Shown here: positions 12,801 through 21,800 of the stretch, in pieces | Layout of the letters: every line of letters starts with the position of its first letter | Position numbering within the stretch: the first letter of the stretch is position 1 | Assembly (NCBI GenBank): GCA_947184155.2 | Contig: CAMXCT020000446.1 | Span: 964,280-1,028,279 of the forward strand | Reading direction: 5' to 3' | Length of the DNA: 64,000 nt | Source: Cladocopium goreaui | Lineage: Eukaryota > Sar > Dinophyceae > Suessiales > Symbiodiniaceae | Translations under genes and position numbers: made by a program | Notes under the pieces: model-generated | What the model saw: the letters and a program-made list of their open reading frames with translations, nothing else | Told to the model about the DNA's origin: nothing | Databases searched by the model: none

Positions 12801-15800
12801 CCGCTGACCAGGCGACTTCAGCCGCTTAGCATCGGGATCTTTCATCTTGAATCCCCGAGAGAGTATCAGCCGCTTGACCGAGCTGCTGATGTGACATCGG
12901 ATGTGACATAAAACATATAAAACTCAGGGGATATAGATGGATGTTGCCACACTATCCAACAAACATCAACAAACATGTTAGTGGCTTCTCAAGTTGGTGC
13001 CAACTTGTCCAATTCCCGCGTGGGTGTGTCTAAGTAGAGACAGTACCTTAGTCACACCTACCTGGTTTGGGATGCGCATAGTTTGAGACCGATTGAGAAT
13101 TAGTACAGCACCTTGGTTTTTGAAGGACTAGGAGCCGCAAATGGAACACCTTAGACACTCCTTAGAAAATAACATCGCACTTTCTGAGATATGAAAACCG
13201 TACATGGTTGGACTGCCAGGCTGCCAGGAATTCACCAGTTACACCGCTTTTAAGCAGGTCACGGTGTCATCGACAAACTGGGACCTCCAGCATGTCTGAG
13301 GCCTTCCATTTCGATACCTGGACTTTGACTTTCCAGGTTTGAATGCTACACCACAGCAGGCCTGGGCAAAAAAATGAAACCAGGATAGCGATCCCGCATT
13401 TTCTGACGTCAACATTTTCAAAGTCTTTGCCCCCAACCATTGACAAGCCACCGTGATGACCCCTCCAGAGTGCTGGCTCAAAACTGGTGTACCAATAGAC
13501 CCACAGACTTGTTTTTGGGTTCAATCATTTTAAACCACATCCATGTATTAATTCTTCAATCTTTTAACATATATACTACAAATCAATCAAAATGGATAAT
13601 TGATATATATATAATTATATATATATAGTATATACTACAGGATATTACTGAATTTCATGAGCAAATCCCTTGATTTCCATGGCGACCAGGCCTCAGGCGT
13701 TCGCCTGGCAGAGGTGGCTGCTTCGGTGGCAGGTCCAGGCAGCCGTGACTTTCTTGTGGAGGCGCTGCGGCGCGGAGCTGGGGATGGCCATGGTTTTGAG
13801 GCAAAGAACACAACGATTTAGATAAGAACACCATTAAAAAAGGGACTTCATCCAAGAAAAGACTCTAATTCATCTTACTCCGACAGACAGAAAAATTCAG
13901 CAACAGAATTTCAACAAAATATGGATTCGTTATATGGTATCAGTGCTGAAATCCATGCTGAATGGTGTAAAAAATGGGGCTTTGATCGTTCTGCCCGGCA
14001 GGTGGTGCTCCACCAAGGGCCGGTGTTGCGACGTGTTGAGGTGCCCTGGGTGGATTTAGCAATACTAAATGTCATGTAAATGACATGTAAATGACATTTT
14101 CGACTCGACATTTGATGTGAAAAAATCCGGCAACATAGTCATAGATCTTGTCTGATCTTTGGATGAGTTGGTAATAATGTCCTGGAGATTTCACAGATGA
14201 TGGATTTGAACGGCAGGTGTGCCAAATCTTGGGACAAAACAAGGTATACCTCGAGAAAGTCAATGGCCAGTGTCGTAGGTGGCACCTCTGCACGGCGATG
14301 TTGGGAGGTTTCAGTGGTCCCACAACCGAGTGTGGTGGATCGGAAGATTCGGTACTTCGAGGCGAGTGCGTTGGTGGATGGCAGTGGGCAAGTGATAAAA
14401 GATATGATGTATGATATATGATACACGTATGCGTTTCTTTTAGAGGTCTGACAATGCGAGTCTGAGACCAAGGTAGAGATGATCCCACAACAAGTTGTGT
14501 TCAGATGTATTCAGCGCTTCAATTCCACAGCTGCATAGTCCATGAAAGGTTGTTTGGTCGTCCAGCATCATGGTGCAGCTTGAAGGCTGCCATACACTTA
14601 TATACAGTAGGCCACCTCAACATGGCAATCGTGAGATGGAGCGTTCATGATTGATGAACCTTTGCTTCGGTCTTCGCGAAATATGATAATAATGATGCTT
14701 CCCCGTCCAATTGCCGGCAGAACCATCTATACTTCAGGCATCTTCAGGGACCTCAGACCTATAATAATGCGCAGAAGAATCGGCTCCTCAGCTTGAAAGA
14801 AAGCTATATAAAGTGATGCAAAACTGACGAGCACATTGCGGTTGCACTCATGATTTTGATCAAGACGCGCCCATTGAGGGAGTCCCATTTAATTAAGCAG
14901 ACAATGCGCAGGGGCACAGTCGAACCTGTTGCACAGGCAGAGGGTGCTGCAGTCGAGAAGGTGCAAATCTGATGGAACGGCAGACTGCATTTGGTGCATC
15001 AATCAGGGTATGGGTCAAATTCCAGACATCGGGTCTTTGTGGTCATTTTCAGTATTTGAAACCGTCCCATGTTTCTTGGCAATCCAATTTTGATCCATAC
15101 CCACACTGATCATTACCAGCTAGGAAGCACATCCACTACTTGCCATTAGACTCCAGGTCATGGCTTTGCCACCAGTACCGCAGTCGCTGGCGGCCCAGGA
15201 TCTGCGACTAAGGGGTACCATCTAACTAATGGTTATATATATATATCCCAGTGAAATGGATGAAATGGCACAGCCATCTAACGTGATGTGAGATTCCAGT
15301 ATGCACTTCAGTGGAAGAGCTTTTCAACATTTTTCAACTGTCTCGCCTTTCTATGCCTTTCTATAATAATATATATATATATTATATTAATTTATGATAG
15401 CTTGGCTGAAAAACATTTTGAGATATTCTGAGAATTGACATGGATTGACGCATCTTTTCTGCCGGTGAATTGCTGCAGACGAGCCACTCGCGAGGTCCTC
15501 CAGTGGAAGTTGCTATGTCTACTGCACTAGCAGAAATGTCTGGCCCTGAGGTCGAGCATAAGGGGTGGTTGAAAGACTTCAATGCTCAAAATCATGGTGG
15601 ATCCCAACAAACAAGCAAAGTAAAGTTGATCAAGCATTTGTTTATTTTAGTAGCGAAAACCCAGGTTTAGGATGGTTGAGGAAGGTCCTGAAGTAGAAGA
15701 AATACAGAATGATCGTTTCCGACAGATCCGCTCCCTAGGTGCATGTACAGCGTCGAGATCAGGCTGGACTGTGCAGCTTTCATGATGCCAGGGCATGGAA

Positions 15801-18800
15801 GATCACTGCAGTCTTCCAGCTTAGCTGGAAAATGCTGGAAAACATGATTCACAACTATGCTTTCACTTTGATTTTACAGTGATTTCACTGGTTGGTTTGT
15901 GCTCAGAGACTTTCACAGGTTGCTAGCAACAAAGATTTGCATAGCTGAGACCGCTCGGGCCCTCATGCGGCCATCTCGATCCGATGGAGCGCTGCGTCGG
16001 CCCATCCGTCAGATCCTGGAGCCCGTGGCCAAGCGCATCGCAACACCAACGATGGCAACGCCGCTGGCCCCCGCTCGGCCCAGTGAAGCCCTGGAGACAA
16101 GTCAGATCAGCCAGATCAGTCAGATCAGCCAGATCAGCCAGGCATCAGTTTCAGTGGTTGCAGGTACTTCCATCGATCAGATGCAGAGGCAGCTGCAAAA
16201 AGCTGAAGCCATGTTGAACTGCTGCGTGCAAAGTGTTGAGGCTGCTTGGGATTTGTCGGCTCAACGACTTACGGAATTTGATCAGAAACTGTCAGCACTG
16301 GATGTGCGACTGGTGGAGCTTAGCCAGAAACAAGTGGATGATGAAGAGACAGAGGCCCGCCGGCAAACAGCTCGCTTGGTCACTTTGGAGAATCGTTTGG
16401 ACGAACTGGTGAAACGCTTGGAGAATCCTCAGCCTGAACCTCAGCTGAACCTGGAGAGTCTCGACTTTCTGAACCATCGCGTGGCCAGCCTCTCTGAGCG
16501 CCTGGCTGCAGAGGCTCGGGTCCGGGAGGCACAGTTCAGGCGCTTGGAATCTCTGCTGAGCCAAAGTCAATGCACTCAGAGCACCGTTGAATCGGAACCC
16601 TTGGCACCCCATCGCACCCTTGGCACCACAGTGACCAGCGGCGCCACCCTGACGCGAGACTCCTCCATGCCGACTTTGCCGGGCGCTCGGAGCTCCTTCT
16701 TGGAGGTGGTGACCGACGATGGGCGTTGGAGTGGCGAGTCAGACCGGAGATACCATGATCCATCCAGAGTGCCACACTTGCATCATTCCAGTGGTCTAAG
16801 GGATGCAACCTAGGTGCCGATGGAAGAAATATCAAGAATTATCATCATACAGATAAGAGGTTTGTTACTTGAAATTGCAGGGCCATTTGCGATTGGTTTT
16901 GGTTTGAGGATTTGTTTTGGTCTTGAAAAGAATAGCGGCAAAGACGATAATGCGATTTAGGAGCAGAGACATGCAAAGACAAATAAAGATAATATTTTAA
17001 TATATTTTATTGAAATGTGACGTTGTTCTCAAAGGGGATGGATTCCTAATTCCTTGTGGCACCTCTCCGTCATTGCCCATGTTGCTCAGTGGTTGAGGCT
17101 CCCACAATATTCCACCAAGTATGGGAGTGTCACTGAGGCCTTCACACCTACCAAGACGTCACACTACCGGCCTTTCACCCCGCGGGTGGAGCCACCTGGT
17201 CGTTTGGAGAGCCCATCTCCCATCCTGCCGCAGTACCGCCGGGCGGCCTCGGCTTCACCCAGGGTGGCCAGGCGCTTGGATGCCTCCATTGATCCTCCGG
17301 GCAGGGGCAACGGCTTGGTGTCCCATGTGTCGTTGTTACCACGTCACGTCAAGGCACAGGCACAGGAGAATCCATCGGCCAAGGCTTGTCAGGTGGAGTA
17401 TTTGATTGCCAAACCGGAACCGGTTGGGCCGGTGTTGGTTCAGACCTTCGCCTTGGAAACCCAGCGCCGGCCCACCATTTCATAGTTCCAATATATTCCA
17501 ACGGCTGTAGGACAAGGGCCGATGCTGCGCCAATGTAATGATACAAAGAAACTCCCAAAGAATGGAGTTTCCTTCCAACATCTTGGCGGAGGCATCCACA
17601 TCTACAAGCAACAGCTACAGTATTGTACTGAGTAAGAGATGCCTCTGCCAAGCTTGTTTCAACCGATGGCAGATGCAGAAAGAAATGAGATCACCACAGA
17701 GACAAGTTTCAGGCAACCACAATCTGCAATGTAGCCCACCTACTGATATGTGTGATATACCAATTCATATACTGTAAAACAATGTAAAACATATATGTAC
17801 ACGCACACATCGTTACATACAAATACGTGTGTACCGTACGCATGTCACAATACATGTTTATAATCATATATACATACGATACATGGATCGTTTTCCATGG
17901 TTTGATTTCCTTGCGCCAGGAAGAGGTGTCCCTCCGCTTCATGGCCCCGCAGTCACCCGCAGTGCATGGGACTCCCAGCAAGAGGAGTGTGGATATACTG
18001 GGGGTATATTACCACAATATTCCAATAATGAGTGGGCCTATATCAACCACAATGAAAATATGGGATATTAACCACAATGATTATATATACTATGATGTTA
18101 CCTTAAGAATCTTGTATCACTACTGTAGCACACGAATATGGGATATATGGGATATATTGAATTATATTTCAACCATATTACTAGCATCATGTTACTATAA
18201 TATAATCATGGGTTTAAATGGGTTTAAGGCTTAAGGGCTTTTAATATATTTTGATAGAATGCCATTGCAACCATGCGATGTGTGGTCCTCTGCTTGCGGG
18301 CTCTTCCATCCTTCAGGATCTTCAGGCTATTGTGCCTTTGGTACTTAGCAACCGAACGCCAGGTTGGTCTTCTAGATGCAATCATTGCATTGCATCGTCG
18401 TTTAAACGTATATAAGCAATACACGAATCTCTGTTGCTTTCCTCATTCTCCAGTTTCAAAGAGTTCATGTTGGTCTCATTTTTGCCCTCTGATGTACTCT
18501 GCCATGTGATTTGTGATGTCGACAACCAGCATCAAGGTGCAGCCCTTCTGCATTGCCCAGGCTTCAATTCTTTGTGGTCTTCTACGGGGATGCACACTTC
18601 AGCAATCTGGTTCCTGAGCTGAAATCGAGGGCTGTCGCAGCTGCCTAGATGCCAGTGTTTGTCTGGGAGAAACAGGAAGGACTGTGAGAGTATGTGAAAG
18701 TTAATCAGATTCATCAAACAGTCAATTCCATTTCCAGCAATTCCATTGGCAAAAATCCAAAAGTCCTCAGCCTCAGCAAGCTTCAAGACTGTGGGCTCTG

Positions 18801-21800
18801 CAGACTTTGGTCATTTGACCATTTACCATCCCATTTCTTGGATATCCATTGACAATGGGGGATGCTAAGCAATATGCCCACCAGAGAAGATATATCAGTC
18901 CATTTTGACACATATTCATATTTATGTAATATACGTACATATATATATAATGTATATATATATATGTATATATATATATAATATTATATAGAATAATATA
19001 GACATAGCCATGCCTATTACTGGTCAGTCCTTCTGTTTTGCTATTCCACCTGGCCCTGAGGTTGCCGTGCAACTGGTTGAAGTCCAGGGGCTGCGTACGG
19101 AGAAGATCCGCATCGTAGACCTTCCCAGAGAAAACATTAGAATCCAAGGGACATCAAGGGACTATAAATGACTGTAATATGTCCTTCATAAATCTCATCT
19201 TTCCCATATTCTATGTATAGATCGTATAGTTGGATGAAGGAAATAAACATAGTAATTTGTCATAACTATGGAAAAGCACCACTATTGTAAGAAGCAATCG
19301 ATCTAAACGGGCCATTTTCTATAGCTATGTTTTGGAGGGTATCTTAAAGCCAACCAGTTCATCGGGAGATAAATGGGAAATGGAGATATTGATGGGAAGG
19401 GAATATATTGGTGCAGCCAGCTGCATGATGTTTTGGTTTGTTTAAAAATAGGGTAATCACTCAACTCCACTGGTTGATCATCAATTTCCCCATTGGAAAG
19501 GCTATTTTTTTAGGGGGACCACAGTGATTATACCCCATTTTTCTTTTAGAAAGCCATTTAAATTTGATTTGTACTGGAAAAGTGGCGTATCCTGATTATC
19601 CTGTCGATTTTCCGTCCCAAGGAGTACGTCCCGACTTGCAACATTCTCAGGTCGTTGGGCAAGGCATTGAACGATCAATTTGTTTGGCCCCGGCAGAGGC
19701 ACCGGAAACCGTTTAGGAACACATGGGGAGAGGACCGTCCCCGGACGGATCCAGAAATCAGATCTAGAGATATCTAGAGAGTGTTTGAGCAAGAGAAATA
19801 AGTTGAAATAAGAGAATTAGATGACCGGATTGCACATGCGCCTAACCAGGGCGTATTTGCAAGATTTTGCAAGCAGGTGCTTGATGCGGGCACAGTGCGC
19901 TTGCACTCATCAAATCCTGAGGCTGGAGTGATTTGAGTCATGAGTCAAGTGCAGAATGTGCAACCGTTTTGCACTTCTGAGGGTTTTCTTCTTTAATCGG
20001 AAATCTCAGGTGTGAAGAGAGGCAAACTGCAATTTGCTCCGAACATTTCAACAATGCAGGGAAATTACGTACTAGTTCGGTTGGCTGAAGAGGGTTTCAG
20101 ACAGTTTAGGTAGAGCTCGCTCCCCACTTGTCTGCATGAACCTCGCAGGCAGTTCAAGTGCAGCCAACAGCAGAGGCACAGGGGTCGCAAAAGGGCATGG
20201 CCACGACATTTTCCAAGAGTTCCTGTCGCATGTTCAATTTGAAGCTCTCAATCTAGAAGACTAGACGGTGCGATACACTACCATACCAATCATTGCCATA
20301 CATGACCACACATGACTATATAAGGCATTACGATACATTACCATTCATTACCTACCATTACCTATACAAAGCTTATAACCCACGGATCATTTAAACAACA
20401 TGTTTGTAGGTGGTTTGGAACTCCTGGATCATTGCAGAATGATGCCAGTTGGGTGGATCGACCTTCCACCATGTTCCACGATCTTCCACGGTTTCCAGGT
20501 CGATCCTCGCTACGGTGTCAAGTTCAACATCTTGATCACTTCCATGCAGGCTGGAGCAGTGGAAAAGTGAAAGGCACACTAAGGCGACCTGGCAGGAAGA
20601 AAGGTACCAATGGGGAACCCGAACCTTCGGAAACAGATGAAACAGTGCTCAACAACATGGGGCAGAGTCGCATGCGACTTAGGCATGCGTCCAACCCTTA
20701 AGAATCAGACGCCAATCTCAAGAAATGACAGGACTCTCACTACATATTGGCGCGTGGACCTTCCAGAATTTTAGATGGCATAGCAGCATAGCATGCGATA
20801 GGTTGGCACCAAGAGCTGTCGATTACATGCCGTGGATCCTGCAGTACGCCGGCTAGTGGCCGTGGGACAGCCCAGACTGACGACGTGGGCAGTTGGAGTT
20901 CTTTTTGTCGATTTTGAATGATTTATGGGTTTTACTTGACTTGAATTATCGGTCTAGTTCCAGTTGGCTATGATATGGTCGAACCGGTGACGCTTCCTTG
21001 ACATTCTCTACGTTTTTGTCAAATGTCAGTTGGACACTGATCATCACAAGAACTATGAGACTGTAAATGTGACTATAGACTATAAAATGTTTTTGACAGG
21101 GATTGATCTGGAAGACACTGTGTTTCGGCCATGACTTGCGACGTGCACTTGAAGCAAGACCATTATTCAATGCTTACATCATCTTACATCATCATCTTAC
21201 ATCATCGACATTATTCAAGTACCATTATTCAATGGGTACTGTCTTGGACAGCTCGGATGGTGGTAGCCGCCACTCGAGGCCATGCTGATTGTCATCGCAG
21301 CCGATCCACCAGAGATCAAGGCGTGGGGCACCAGCCGAACATAGCCGAACCAAGTGTATCAAGTGTCCAGCGGGTTTCCTGTCGTAAAACTAGGCAAATT
21401 ATTGCATGATTTGCATGAGGCCGTTTCGAGCAAGTATAAGCATGGATGTACAGAGGACGGACAACCAGGCTGTTTTTTTGAGAGTCAAGAAGTGATAGTT
21501 AAACCATGTTAAATCTGCAATTTCACTCACCCAATAGTATCATTAATGAAGCCCAAGACTCCTCATTGGAATCATAGCCAGATGGTCCACAACATCTCTT
21601 TACCGGCTCGGACCTCGGACCTGAGAGATTTTCCCAGATTTCAAAAGCACGTGACCAGGGACACGTTGAAGAAAGGAAAGTCTATTTGGAGGCAGTCATT
21701 GATTTCTCATGAACATGCCAGAGAGAGAGAGAGCATAGATTCCAACATCTTCCCCCGGTGTTTCCCTAAATTCCCTAGTGATTTCATGACACCGTTGCCT

